44,863 nucleotides of DNA from Bradyrhizobium sp. 164 (GTDB lineage Bacteria > Pseudomonadota > Alphaproteobacteria > Rhizobiales > Xanthobacteraceae). How positions within the stretch are numbered: position 1 is the stretch's first letter; each line of letters starts with the position of its first letter. A program made the translations under genes and the position numbers. The DNA is taken from the NCBI RefSeq assembly GCF_023073715.1, contig NZ_JADPKA010000019.1, positions 1-44,863 on the forward strand, in the 5' to 3' direction. The notes below the pieces were generated by a model that saw only the letters and a program-made list of their open reading frames with translations, was not told the DNA's origin and made no database searches. Positions 24,559 through 33,703 of this stretch are shown piece by piece.

Positions 24559-25965
24559 GTGTCGCGGCCAAGGAAGGCATACCGGCAAGCGGCTCTTTCG
24601 ATATCTGTCGTCTTGATTCTTGCAGCCAATGCCATGGCGCAGGAGGACAAGAAGACTGACGAGGACAAGCCCGCCGACCCCGACACGGGAGAGAGCACGG
24701 TGGAGGAGAAGACGCTCGGTCTTCTGCCCAATCCTTTACAGAAATACGGCGTGAAGTTCGCGGCGACCTATATCGGCGAGGTGCTCGGCAATGCTTCCGG
24801 AGGATTGAAGCAGGGCGCGATCTACGAAGGCCGCCTGAACCTCGCCGTCGACGTCGATCTTCAGAAGCTCGTCGGGATCGACAAGCTCACCTTCCATGCC
24901 AACATGTTCCAGATCCATGGCGACGGGCTGTCGCGCAGCAATCTGCAGAACTTCTTCGTCGTCAGCGGAATCGAAGCTCTGCCGTCGACGCGGCTGTACG
25001 AAGCCTATTTCGAGAAGCAGTGGGGCGCGAAACAGGTCTCGCTAAAATTTGGGCAGCTCGCCGCCGACAGTGAATTCTTCAACACCAAGTACACCGATGT
25101 GCTCACCAACGCCTCGATGGGTTGGCCGGCCATCACGTCGCTCGACTTGCCGAGCGGCGGACCGTCGCCGCCCTTGGCCGCGATCGGCGCCCGACTGCTC
25201 GTCAACGTGACCGACCAGCTTTCCCTGCTTGGCGGAATCTTCGATGGCGACCAGGCCGGTCCCGGTCCGGGCGATCCGCAGGAGCGCAACCGCTACGGCG
25301 TCAACTTCCGCGTTAACGATCCGCCCCTCCTGCTCGGGCAGATCCAGTACGCCTGGAACAACAAGAAGGGCGATCCGAACCTGACGGGCCAGATCAAGTT
25401 CGGGGGCTGGCGGCACTTCGGCTCCTTTGCGGACCAGCGGCTCGCCTCTAACGGCGTCTCGCTCGCCGCTCCCGCCAGCAGCGGCGAGCCACTGCCGTTG
25501 TCGGGCGATATCGGCGGATGGGCAGTGTTCGAACAGCAGATCTATCGCGTGCCTCACAACGACGATCGCGGGATCGGCGTGTTCACTCGCGTTGCGGGCG
25601 CGCCCGCCGACCGCAACCTGATCGATCTCTACGCGGATGCCGGCATCGAATTCATCGGTCTGCGCGACGACCGTCCGGACGACAAGTTCGGGATCGCAGC
25701 GGGGTACGCCCACGTCTCGAAACGAGCGCAGGCGCTGGATGCGGATTATCGGACGCTGGTGAATCCGAATTGGCCCGTGCGACGCTTCGAAGGATTGCTG
25801 ACCGCCGTCTATCAGTATCAGGTCAAGGACGGCTGGACGGTGCAGCCCAATTTCCAATACATCGTCCACCCGGGCGGCGGCGCCACGCTACCGGCGGGGC
25901 CGCTCGCCGGAAGGGCCCTCAGGAACGCGTCGGTGTTCGGTCTCAGAACCACTCTCAAGTTCTAA
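24559..25965 (+). CDS. oprB: OprB-type carbohydrate-selective porin
   Basis: 468-residue outer-membrane beta-barrel starting with GTG at 24559, with aggag upstream. The signal peptide is MSRPRKAYRQAALSISVVLI with a likely cut after NAMA. A short acidic linker (EDKKTDEDKPADPDTGES) precedes the barrel. OprB-type features include KYGVKFAATYIGEVLGN, a LYEAYFEKQWG strand, LKFGQLAADSEFFNTKY and the C-terminal strand ending LRTTLKF with a terminal Phe. It admits sugars across the outer membrane in relatives. No sugar transport genes are adjacent, so the substrate cannot be told. It is monocistronic as far as seen. Confidence 0.9.
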   Translation: MSRPRKAYRQAALSISVVLILAANAMAQEDKKTDEDKPADPDTGESTVEEKTLGLLPNPLQKYGVKFAATYIGEVLGNASGGLKQGAIYEGRLNLAVDVDLQKLVGIDKLTFHANMFQIHGDGLSRSNLQNFFVVSGIEALPSTRLYEAYFEKQWGAKQVSLKFGQLAADSEFFNTKYTDVLTNASMGWPAITSLDLPSGGPSPPLAAIGARLLVNVTDQLSLLGGIFDGDQAGPGPGDPQERNRYGVNFRVNDPPLLLGQIQYAWNNKKGDPNLTGQIKFGGWRHFGSFADQRLASNGVSLAAPASSGEPLPLSGDIGGWAVFEQQIYRVPHNDDRGIGVFTRVAGAPADRNLIDLYADAGIEFIGLRDDRPDDKFGIAAGYAHVSKRAQALDADYRTLVNPNWPVRRFEGLLTAVYQYQVKDGWTVQPNFQYIVHPGGGATLPAGPLAGRALRNASVFGLRTTLKF

Positions 25966-26066
25966 GTCAATGTTCCCCATGAACGTCGTGGCGGCGATGT
26001 GCAGCCGCGCGGGAATGTTCACTTTTGACCGGACGGCGCTTGAGCGTTGGCCTTGCCCGGATCCGG

Positions 26067-26240
26067 CTAGTTCGCCTCGTGATGGCCGATTATGCAGCCA
26101 GCCGCTGCGCCCACTTTGCCATGGCCGGCCATGTGGCCGGCGACGCCACCGATGGCTCCCTCAATGCATCCTTTTGCCTCCCCGGCGCCTGCGGAGACGA
26201 GCGCAACGGCGACACAGGCAATGGCGAGTATGGATTTCAT
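26067..26240 (-). CDS. Small secreted glycine-rich protein
   Basis: 57 residues from the ATG at 26240; a longer in-frame start at 26342 lacks a signal at its N-terminus and is less likely. The signal peptide MKSILAIACVAVALVSAG has a likely cut after GAGEA. It is followed by a short Gly-zipper-like segment (CIEGAIGGVAGHMAG, then VGAAAGCIIGHH) with two Cys. Such Gly-zipper segments insert in or associate with the outer membrane in other proteins. Function unknown. Confidence 0.7.
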   Translation of the reverse strand: MKSILAIACVAVALVSAGAGEAKGCIEGAIGGVAGHMAGHGKVGAAAGCIIGHHEAN

Positions 26241-26383
26241 AATACATCTGCGACTTTCGATCCCGAGGTTCACTCGCCATACTGACCGTCCGTTCCTCGC
26301 CTTCGTGTCGCTAGAAAAATCGAAGGAACGAGCATCCGGCACCCTCCGTTATCTCACATCGATGTTGCAAAACGGAGGAGACG

Positions 26384-26740
26384 ATGGAAACGGACAGGCG
26401 TGAAACAGGAACGCTGATCGGCAGCGATAAGGTCGAGGGCACCGCGGTGTACAGCGCCGACAATCAGAAGATCGGCTCGATCGAGCGCGTGATGATCGAC
26501 AAGGTCAGCGGCCAAGTGTCGTATGCGGTTCTCGGCTTCGGTGGCTTCCTGGGAATCGGCGACGATCATTACCCGCTGCCATGGCAATCCTTGAAATACG
26601 ACACGGCGCTCGGCGGCTACCGAACCAATCTCACAGCAGATAGGCTGCAGGGAGCGCCGAAATACGGCAACGACAACGACTGGAATTGGGAGGACCCGGG
26701 ACGGGCGAGAGCGGTGAACGATTACTATTCCGGGTTCTAA
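26384..26740 (+). CDS. PRC-barrel domain protein
   Basis: 118 residues, preceded by ggagga and starting ATG at 26384. The PRC-barrel fold is seen as LIGSDKVEGTAVYSADNQKI, GSIERVMIDKVSGQVSYAVL and GFGGFLGIGDDHYPLPWQSL. The C-terminal tail is Asp/Asn-rich with NDWNWEDPGR and ends DYYSGF. Such small PRC-barrel proteins are common stress-associated cytoplasmic proteins in rhizobia; their partner is not known. Confidence 0.85.
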   Translation: METDRRETGTLIGSDKVEGTAVYSADNQKIGSIERVMIDKVSGQVSYAVLGFGGFLGIGDDHYPLPWQSLKYDTALGGYRTNLTADRLQGAPKYGNDNDWNWEDPGRARAVNDYYSGF

Positions 26741-26922
26741 CCAACCGGGCCGAGGCCACCCTCCAGCATAAGCGCTCTTCTGAGGCGCGCGCACGCAAAG
26801 TTGTAGTAGGGGCAAGGCGAACGCGATGCGAGAGTAGAGTTGAAATTCGTACCGAGCAATATCACGAGCTGTTGCGGTTGCGGGGCTCCGGACTTCTAGG
26901 CACTCTGGGGCCCGCTTCTGGG

Positions 26923-27857
26923 CTACCGGCGGCCGCGCGAGCTTTCCGTCCATCGCCGTACCACGGGATCTTGGAGCGGATCATTTCCGTCGCAGTTCGC
27001 GTAGATATACCGTCGCGCGTCTGCCCGGCCTCGTCGGATGCGCTTTATTTTGTCTTGCCGCACCAGCGTCATGTCCTTGCCGCCGGCTAGTCTAGGACGT
27101 AGACTCACTACCGCGTAGCCAATGCGGACGCAGACGAGTTTGAGGGCAGCGAGGTAGTTTTCTGCCAGCTTGTCATATCGAGTTGCGATGCGACGGAAGT
27201 GCTTGGCCTTGTTGAAGAAGCGTTCGACGAGGTTGCGTGCCTTGTAGAGGAAGGGGTTGAAGCACATCGGGTCCTTGCGGTTGGCCTTGGGCGGGATGTT
27301 GGCCCATGCCTTTCGCTCGGTGACGACAGTGCGCAAGATAGTGGCATCATAGCCCTTGTCTGCGAGCAGCATGGCACCCTCGGGCAAATCCGTGATCAAG
27401 TCCGCTGCGGAAGCGACGTCACTCATCTGACCTGCCGTGAGCATCAGCTTGATCGGCCTGCCTTTCGCGTCGACAAGAGCATGGATTTTGGTTGTCAGCC
27501 CGCCTCGGGATCGATCGAGACAATGATCTCGATCCCCCTTTTTGCCGTCGCACCCTGCTGATGGACGCGAACAATGGAGGTGTCGATCATCTGCACCTCA
27601 CCGTCATGGGCTTTGGTAATGTTGGCCATGAGGCGACCCCACACACATGCTTTCCGCCATCGAACAAAGCGATTGTAGCAGATTGTGCGTGGGCCGTATC
27701 GCTCAGGCAGATCGCGCAATGGCGCACCCGATCGCAGCACCCAGAAGATGCCGTTCAGCATCCGCCGATCATCGACGCGCGGCACCCCTCGCGGCTTATT
27801 GGGCAACAGTGGCTCGATCACGCGCCATTCGAAGTCGGTCAGGTCATATCGGCTCAT
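26923..27857 (-). mobile_element. IS5-family (IS427-like) transposase, two frames with slippery site
   Basis: OrfA (27857-27495, 120 residues) starts MSRYDLTDFEWRVIEPLLPN and contains MIDTSIVRVHQQGATAK. The second frame continues LTTKIHALVDAKGRPIKLML, MLLADKGYDATILR, then NPFLYKARNLVERFFNKAKH and ATRYDKLAENYLAAL. The run of five A and five G at 27543-27534 (coding strand aaaaaggggg, gca-aaa-agg-ggg) lies where the frames overlap and is a plausible -1 frameshift signal, as used by IS427-type elements. The frames would join to one DDE transposase of about 280 residues. The C-terminal end runs into a basic extension, so the 3' end is uncertain. The element lies directly 5' to the sensor-kinase fragment at 27925-28238. 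Confidence 0.85.
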
Positions 27858-27924
27858 GCTGAACCTGAATCATCAACGGCAACCACGTCGTCGCCAACCA
27901 AGGTGACCTGCAGTACGACGCGAG

Positions 27925-28238
27925 CCACAAGCAGAGTGACTCAGGAGGCATTGAACAACGCATCCAAGCACTCGGGGAGCACTCAGCAAACCGTAATGCT
28001 CCGATGCGAAGACGGGATGCTGCGGCTCTCGGTGCGCGACTACGGATGCGGCCTTTCCATTGCGACGCGGGCCAGGCCGCATTCGGGTCTCGGAATGCTG
28101 GGAATGGCCTCTAGAGTGAGAGCGCTCGGAGGCACCTTTTCGGTACTCTCCAGTCCGGAACGAGGTACCGAAATTCTGTGTGAGCTCTTCGTTAACGGTT
28201 CCCAGGCGGAACTGCCGCGGGCGCGATTGCTTCGTTAA
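27925..28238 (+). pseudogene. Sensor histidine kinase, C-terminal fragment
   Basis: C-terminal ATPase part of a NarL-partner (HisKA_3/HATPase) kinase: RVTQEALNNASKHSGSTQQ (N-box), SVRDYGCGLSI (G1) and SGLGMLGMASRVRALGG (G2), ending LPRARLLR. The sensor and His-acceptor domains are missing; upstream lies the IS5-type element (26923-27857), which presumably removed or displaced them. The NarL-type regulator at 28341 follows on the same strand, so an original kinase/regulator pair is likely. Confidence 0.82.
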
Positions 28239-28340
28239 TGTACCGAAAGTGATTGAATTTGTATCCTCATGATGCCTATCATTCGATCATTCTGGAATGC
28301 CAATTTCATCGCTGTGAGTTTTGCATTGTGAGTGTCGCAT

Positions 28341-29000
28341 ATGGAAATTTTGAGTGAGCAAGCCACGATTGCCATCATCGACGATCACCCGATCTACCGC
28401 CAAGGACTGACCGCCGTATTCCGGGCTGAACCCCGCTTCAAGGTCGTAGCCGAAGGTGTCTCGTCCGCAGACGCTCTGGACATAGCGAAGGCACATCGCC
28501 CGAACATCATGATTCTCGATCTCGGGATTCCCGGCGACAGCCTGGAGACGCTCAAGCAGTTGTGCTTGGAATTCCCCGAAACGCACTGCGTGATACTTAC
28601 CGCCTGCGACGATCCGCAGACTGGCATCGCCGCCCTGAACGCGGGCGCCCACGGCTACATCCTGAAGGGGGTCAGCGCGAGCGAATTGAAGGCCGCGATC
28701 TGGGCCGTCTTCAAGAACGAGTCCTCGTTCGTCTCGCCGGAGTTTGCGGCGCGGCTGCTTTCGGCGGTTCAGCACAAGGAGGTGGGGTCGATCGACCTGG
28801 GTCTCAGCCATCGCGAACTGCAGATCATCGCGGAGGTCGAGAACGGCGCCACCAACAGGATGGTCGCCGAGAAACTCAAGATCAGCGAAAAGACCGTCAA
28901 GCACTACATGAGTAGCATCATGCACACGTGCGGCGCCACGAACCGCGTGTCCGCGGTCATGGCATATCAGAGGATGCGCCAGTCCGGCCAACACGCCTGA
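28341..29000 (+). CDS. NarL/FixJ-type response regulator
   Basis: 219 residues from the ATG at 28341 (GTG at 28332 also possible). The receiver domain has TIAIIDDHPIYRQGL with acidic residues, the phospho-acceptor Asp in IMILDLGIP, Thr in VILTACDDP and Lys in HGYILKGV. The C-terminal LuxR-type helix-turn-helix has LSHRELQIIAEVENGATNRM and EKLKISEKTVKHYMSSIMH. All key residues are intact. Its probable partner kinase survives only as a 3' fragment just upstream, so it may now be phosphorylated by another kinase or by small phosphodonors. Target genes are not evident. Confidence 0.92.
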   Translation: MEILSEQATIAIIDDHPIYRQGLTAVFRAEPRFKVVAEGVSSADALDIAKAHRPNIMILDLGIPGDSLETLKQLCLEFPETHCVILTACDDPQTGIAALNAGAHGYILKGVSASELKAAIWAVFKNESSFVSPEFAARLLSAVQHKEVGSIDLGLSHRELQIIAEVENGATNRMVAEKLKISEKTVKHYMSSIMHTCGATNRVSAVMAYQRMRQSGQHA

Positions 29001-29221
29001 AAGGGTAGCGCCGCCTGATTCAAGCTTGTCCAGCGAAGCCATGGGCTCTGGCCTTGGCCTCCTCTTTGCGCTTCGGGAAGCTCTCTAAATGCCATGAGCG
29101 GCCGGAGTGATGAGGCGGCTTCATTCCTCGCGTATGTCGATCGGTTTCGACGCCTCCGGCCGCGAGGTCTGAACCGAAGAAGCTGAGGCTGCGAAGCTTC
29201 AGTGTTCCAAGGAGAGGCCAG

Positions 29222-30045
29222 ATGAACGTCCACAAGAATGCGCCTTTGACGCCCAAAGGTCGTGCACAGTCATCGAGACATTGCGACGGCAGCGCCACAC
29301 CGGCAAGCAGATCGCAGCCGAGGTCGAGGTGTCACCGGCCACCGTCAGCCGCGTCCTTCGCCGTTTGGGATTAACCGGATAGGCGACCTGGAGCCGGCCG
29401 AGCCGGAGCGCCGCTACGAGCGCGAGACCCCAGGCGAGATGCTCCACATCGACATCAAAAAGCTTGGGCGGTTCGAGCGTGTCGGCCACCGCATCACCGG
29501 CGATCCGAGTGGCCCGAACAAGAGCCGTGGCGCTGATTGGGATTTCGTCCACGTCCGCATTGACGACCATTCCCGCGTGGCCTTCTCCGAGATCATGCCC
29601 GACGAGACGGCGGACAGCGCTGTTCCCTTTCTCAAGGCGGCTGTGGCTTATTACAAGAGCCTCGGCGTCACCGTAACGCGCGTCATGACCGACAATGGCA
29701 GTTGCTACCAGTCCTTCTTCCGCGACGCTTGCCGGCACCTGGGCATCAAGCACATCCGCACCAAGCCTTACACGCCCAGAACAAACGGCAAGGCCGAGCG
29801 CTTCATCCAGACCGCGCTTCAGGCCTGGTCCGAAGCGTGGTCGAGGGCGGGCTGAGCAAAGCCGACGCCGCTTTCCAGTTCAACACGACGCCGAAGACCG
29901 TCGCCAAATGGGTCAAGCGGTTCCTCGCAGAAGGTGTGGAGGGGTTGCGTGATCGCTCCTCCAGGCCCCATTCATCGCCGAGCCAAACCCCGCCAGCCAC
30001 GGCTCGGTTTGACCAAGGACAACCTCTTGAGGCACCACACTCCAG
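29222..30045 (+). pseudogene. IS481-family transposase with segments out of order
   Basis: Segments in the order found: A, MNVHKNAPLTPKGR (29222-29263), the N-terminus; C, VIETLRRQRHTGKQIAAEV through ETPGEMLHIDIKKLGRFERV, VRIDDHSRVAF, VTRVMTDNGSCYQ and TNGKAERFIQTAL (about 29270-29825), the DDE catalytic core; B, VRSVVEGGLSKADAAFQFNT to LRDRSSRPHSSPSQ (about 29830-29990), the helix-turn-helix that normally lies between A and C; D, RLGLTKDNLLRHH (about 30005-30045), the C-terminal end. Part C also contains a frame change near 29377. The missing middle of the first copy is what appears downstream, so the gene is rearranged and cannot make a normal transposase. Confidence 0.75.
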
Positions 30046-30344
30046 GTGCGTGCTCCCTGCCATTTGGGGCCAAGGGGCTGAGGCAAGAAAACGAGACCTT
30101 TCGAACAAAATACAACATAGCTTGAAGTGGAAGTTCGCGATAGCGGCGGCGATCGGTGGTCTCACTCAATCTCGGACCTACGTCGCGGAAAGGACGAGGC
30201 CAAATCGACGAATTGCGGAGCGCGCACAACCAGACATGTCGCGGACATGCCAAAACCGACGCGAACGACCTCAGACCTCAGTACGGCCCGAGCGTTCAAT
30301 CTCTGTCGCTGATAACCCTTTGGGGGCGAGAAGAACTTCGCCGG
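30046..30344. other. No gene seen between IS481 and small membrane protein
   Basis: About 300 nt of unassigned sequence downstream of the IS481 remnant. Frames on both strands are short and low in protein character. No hairpin-T-run is visible. Confidence 0.45.
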
Positions 30345-30497
30345 CTAACGCGCGACCAGAGTTACTATCAAGAGACTAAGCGTTAGCCCGATAGACGACA
30401 TCATAAATACGGGCACAAAAGTCTCGAAGCCGATCTCGGAATTTCCAACCACTGCTTCGTGCCGAAGAACTCGGTCCACGCTTGTCTGCATCATCAT
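30345..30497 (-). CDS. Small single-helix membrane protein
   Basis: 50 residues from the first of three consecutive ATG codons, the outermost at 30497, with gggagaa at good spacing. The N-terminal half is hydrophilic (MMMQTSVDRVLRHEAVVGNS). The C-terminal half is a membrane helix around PVFMMSSIGLTLSLLIVTLV, ending AR. Function unknown. It lies just downstream (minus strand) of the frameshifted sensor kinase region and may be under the same control, which is inference. Confidence 0.5.
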   Translation of the reverse strand: MMMQTSVDRVLRHEAVVGNSEIGFETFVPVFMMSSIGLTLSLLIVTLVAR

Positions 30498-30602
30498 TGC
30501 GATTCTCCCGTCTCATGACGTCGTTGGATTTGGCGTCATCCGAAAAGCGACGAAGATTCCTTAACTGGAACGACTTAGCTGCGACATAGAGAGGGGAGCT
30601 TC

Positions 30603-31915
30603 CTAGGCATCACTTCCACACATGGCCGGGAGGCGGACGGTTGCTCGAAGACCTTTCGGGGGGTGGTCGGAAATATTCTCCAGCACAACTATCCCCCCGA
30701 GGCGGTCAACGATGCGTTTTACGATCGAGAGGCCCAATCCGGTACCATCTCAGCCGGTCGGCTGCCGCGGAAGAACGGCTCGAATATCCGATCGATGTCG
30801 CCGGACGGGATGCCCGGTCCGGTATCTTCGATCTTCACCACCGCTTCGTTGCCCTCGCGATAGATCCCGATATCGACGCGTCCGCCTTGCGGCGTGAAGC
30901 GTACGGCATTGTCGAGCAGGTTCCGTATCATCGTTGCGATCATCACGGGCTCACCCTTGGTCGCGATCGATTCAATCAACTGGAAACCGAGATCTATTCC
31001 CTTGCGCGACGCGTCTGGCACCAGATCCGCCACCAATTCCTTCACGTTGCGGTCTAGCGGCACCACGGTGGCTTCACCGTTCGGGCCGGCCTCATGTCGC
31101 GCCAGCACGAGCAACTGCTCAAGAAGATGCTTGGTGCGGCGCATCCCCTCCTTGAGCGCGCCGAGGCGTTCGCGCGCTTGCTCCGGAAGATCGGCCGGAT
31201 CGAGATTCTCGGCCTGCAAGCCAAGCGCGGTGATGGGCGTCCGCAGTTCATGCGCAGCATCGGCGATGAAACGTCGCTGCTGATCCAGCATCAATTTCAT
31301 TCGCTCCAATAGCCGATTGATCGATGCGATGAACGGATGAAGTTCGCTTGGCGTGTCCGCCAGCAGAAGCGGGGTCGTGTCATCCGCACGTCTTAAGTCG
31401 AGATCACCGGCCAATCGGACCATTGGCCGCAGCGATCCCGCGACGACCAACGCCGCGACCAGCAGGAGGCAGGGAATCAGCGCAGCGATCGGGAGCAGCG
31501 TGCGAAGCGCCATGCTGCTCGCTATGTCATCTCTGACGTCGGTCAGCTGTGTCACGGCAAACCGGCTTCCGTCAGGCCGGGTCCGCAATAGCACCCGCGC
31601 CGACTGACCGGTGCGCGACGCCACGTGTAGTCCGTCCTGGAGGCTCCAGAGTCGCCGCTCCTCGGCCGAGCCATGCGGCGCCGTCCCGAGTTCCGTGACA
31701 TCAACCTCCGCGTCCGCATCAACGCCGCGCAGCGACTGATCGCTCTTGAGGCCGCCGTTCTGCATCAGGCTTCCAATCTGGACCAGGACCGAATCCTGCA
31801 TCTCGATCGCCTCGTCGAACGCCCAGAGGTAGGTAAATACGCCACCTAGACAGCCCGCCAAAAGGATGACCGCGGTCAAGCCGACGAAAAGACGAGCGCG
31901 CAGGGACTTTGTCAT
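30603..31915 (-). pseudogene. Sensor histidine kinase (QseC-like), frameshifted near the C-terminus
   Basis: Membrane sensor kinase starting ATG at 31915 (MTKSLRARLFVGLTAVILLA), overlapping the regulator stop by 4 nt. It has two membrane helices (about 8-28 and 140-165), a periplasmic loop rich in Asp and Glu, a HAMP-like linker, the H-box FIADAAHELRTPI, the N-box MIRNLLDNAVRF and the G1 box EDTGPGIPSG. After FFRGSRPAE the frame is lost (PAE-MVPDW, stop at 30719). The correct continuation DGTGLGLSIVKRIVDRLGG lies one base out, so one base is missing near 30752, and runs to a stop at 30603. The ATP-lid G2 box is thus present but out of frame. If the indel is a read error this is a normal kinase. 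Confidence 0.82.
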
Positions 31916-32575
31916 AACGAGCGGTCCACCATCCAGCCGACGCCGCGCACATTGCGGATCACTGTGGCGCCAAGTTTCTTGCGGATGGTATGGATCAGGA
32001 ATTCGATCGCATTGCTCTCGACTTCTTCGTTCCAGCCGTAGATTTGCCGTTCCAACTCGCTGCGCGACAGGATCGTGCCCGGCCGCGCCAACAGCGCCGT
32101 AAAGCAGCGCGAACTCGCGGGCGGTAAGCAGCGATGCTTCGCCGTGGAACCAAGCTTCCCGCGTCGCAGGGTCCAAATGAAGCGTGCCATTGCTGAGCAG
32201 CGCCGGTGAACCACTGCCTTCGCGGCGAAGCACTGCGCGCATGCGCGCCAGCAATTCTCGAATCTCGAACGGCTTTACCAGATAGTCATCCGCGCCGAGA
32301 TCGAGGCCATTGATGCGGTCGTCAACGCCGTCCCGCGCGGTCACAATGATAACTGGGAGTTTACGGCCAGACGAGCGAAGCTGGCGCAGCACTTCGCGGC
32401 CACCCGCCAGTGGAAGCCCAAGATCGAGCAGTGCGACCTCGTAGGCCTCATTCTCCGCGGCGTGGATGGCGGTCTCACCATCCTCCACCCAATCCACCGC
32501 ATAGGCCGCATCCCTAAGCGCCTGCTCGACGGCCGCGCCGACCATCCTGTCGTCCTCGATAAGCAAAACCCTCAT
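31912..32575 (-). pseudogene. OmpR-type response regulator, frameshifted
   Basis: Starts ATG at 32575 (MRVLLIEDDRMVGAAVEQAL). The receiver domain has the acidic pair EDD, the phospho-acceptor Asp in VALLDLGLP, TAR for the Thr and KPFE for the Lys. The DNA-binding domain starts LLTAREFALL, then the frame changes near 32102 (an extra T in ctttac). The right continuation TALLARPGTILSRSELERQI, then IYGWNEEVESNAIEFLI and GVGWMVDRSL, ends at 31912. The stop overlaps the kinase start (ATGA), so the two genes form one operon. It probably binds the CTAAG-type boxes at 32701 and 32778. It resembles the QseB/PmrA type, in line with those boxes. Confidence 0.82.
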
Positions 32576-32700
32576 TTCGATGCCTCTGTTCCGATGCCCA
32601 GTTAGTCCCTCATGGGACGTTGCACCCCGGGATACCGTCCTTCTCGTCACGCACGGCCAAATGCTCCGGCTTGAAACCGGTATCGTTCTCTCCATCCCAA

Positions 32701-32717
32701 CTTAGCGGAGACTTAGA
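32701..32717 (-). promoter_or_regulatory. Direct-repeat box, regulator-operon side
   Basis: Read on the minus strand this is ctaag-tctccg-ctaag, two CTAAG half-sites with an 11-bp period, the size of an OmpR-type regulator site. It lies 126 nt upstream of the regulator start at 32575. Inference: autoregulation. Confidence 0.5.
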
Positions 32718-32777
32718 GTGGTCCTCGTCAATAGCATTGCGGGGTCAACACGCGCGTCCACTCCGCCAAAATCTCCT

Positions 32778-32794
32778 CCTAAGCCGCTCCTAAG
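32778..32794 (+). promoter_or_regulatory. Direct-repeat box, membrane-protein side
   Basis: cctaag-ccgct-cctaag, two identical hexamers with an 11-bp period, 60 nt upstream of the GTG at 32854. The layout resembles the PmrA/QseB type of box (two hexamers with a 5-nt spacer). With 32701-32717 it gives two oppositely oriented sites in one divergent promoter region. Confidence 0.5.
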
Positions 32795-32853
32795 TTCGCG
32801 TCGTCATCGTGCCGCATCGGCTTCGAACACGCATTCCTTCGAGGAGAGACCAC

Positions 32854-33636
32854 GTGCCCGCCACGGTGAACCCCCGTCTGCCACTGTTGCTCAATAAGGT
32901 CCCCGAAGTGACAGCGATCTTCTGGGTAATCAAGATCCTGTCGACCACGGTCGGTGAGACCGGCGCCGATTATCTCGCCGTGCATGTCGGCCTTGGGGCA
33001 AGCGCGACGACCGTGATCATGGTTGGTTTCCTCGTCGCGGCGCTGGCCTTGCAGCTTCGCGCGCGAAGTTACGTTCCCTGGATCTATTGGCTGACGGTGG
33101 TTCTCGTCAGCGTCGTCGGCACGCAGATCACCGACCTGCTCACCGACAAGCTTGAAATCAGCCTCTATCTCAGCACGGCAGTCTTCGCAGCCACTTTGGC
33201 CGCGACTTCCGCGATCTGGTACGGCGTCGAGCAGACGCTTTCAATTCACACCATCGTCACCAGGCGGCGCGAGCTATTCTACTGGGGGGCGATCCTCTTC
33301 ACATTTGCACTGGGGACAGCGGCCGGGGATCTGGCGACCGAAGCCCTCGGCCTCGGCTTCCAGCTCGGCGTCGTCGCATTTGGCGCGCTGATCGCGGTCA
33401 TCGCGCTCACTTATTATCTCGGAGCCAACCCAGTTCTCACCTTCTGGCTGGGCTACGTCCTCACGCGTCCGCTGGGCGCTTCGCTCGGTGACCTGCTTTC
33501 GCAGTCCAGAACATACGGCGGCCTCGGCCTCGGCACCATCTACACCAGCATTGGGTTTCTCACCGTCATCGTCGCACTCGTCGCCTGGGTGAGCTTTGAA
33601 GGCGAGCGAACCGGCAAGACCGATCCGGTGCGGTGA
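32854..33636 (+). CDS. COG4705-like polytopic membrane protein 1
   Basis: 260 residues. The start is GTG at 32854 with gaggaga upstream; an earlier in-frame start is less likely. The protein is built of repeats of about 60 residues, each with a W/F-x-hydrophobic helix, then LGT/VGET-type turns, GxGAD/GD and G-L-G: FWVIKILSTTVGETGADYLA, IYWLTVVLVSVVGTQITDLL, ELFYWGAILFTFALGTAAGD and LTFWLGYVLTRPLGASLGDL. The Asp residues in GETGAD, TD and GD recur at equal places and could line an ion pathway. Function unknown. It is divergent from the two-component operon and precedes a small exported protein and a paralogue. Confidence 0.82.
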   Translation: MPATVNPRLPLLLNKVPEVTAIFWVIKILSTTVGETGADYLAVHVGLGASATTVIMVGFLVAALALQLRARSYVPWIYWLTVVLVSVVGTQITDLLTDKLEISLYLSTAVFAATLAATSAIWYGVEQTLSIHTIVTRRRELFYWGAILFTFALGTAAGDLATEALGLGFQLGVVAFGALIAVIALTYYLGANPVLTFWLGYVLTRPLGASLGDLLSQSRTYGGLGLGTIYTSIGFLTVIVALVAWVSFEGERTGKTDPVR

Positions 33637-33703
33637 TTCCAATCTCATTGTCCATTAGAAACCCACGCAACCGCGTGCAGGCAAGACCAAGAGGAGAACA
33701 CGC

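Noticed and set aside
29702..30379. 225-residue frame spanning the end of the IS481 remnant
   Set aside because: Only the IS481 helix-turn-helix part is real; the rest is read-through into unassigned DNA.
30719..32695. Apparent 658-residue fusion of response regulator and histidine kinase
   Set aside because: The middle stretch has no domain, while the missing regulator C-terminus and a normal ATGA overlap lie in another frame. This is a frameshift artefact, not a fusion.
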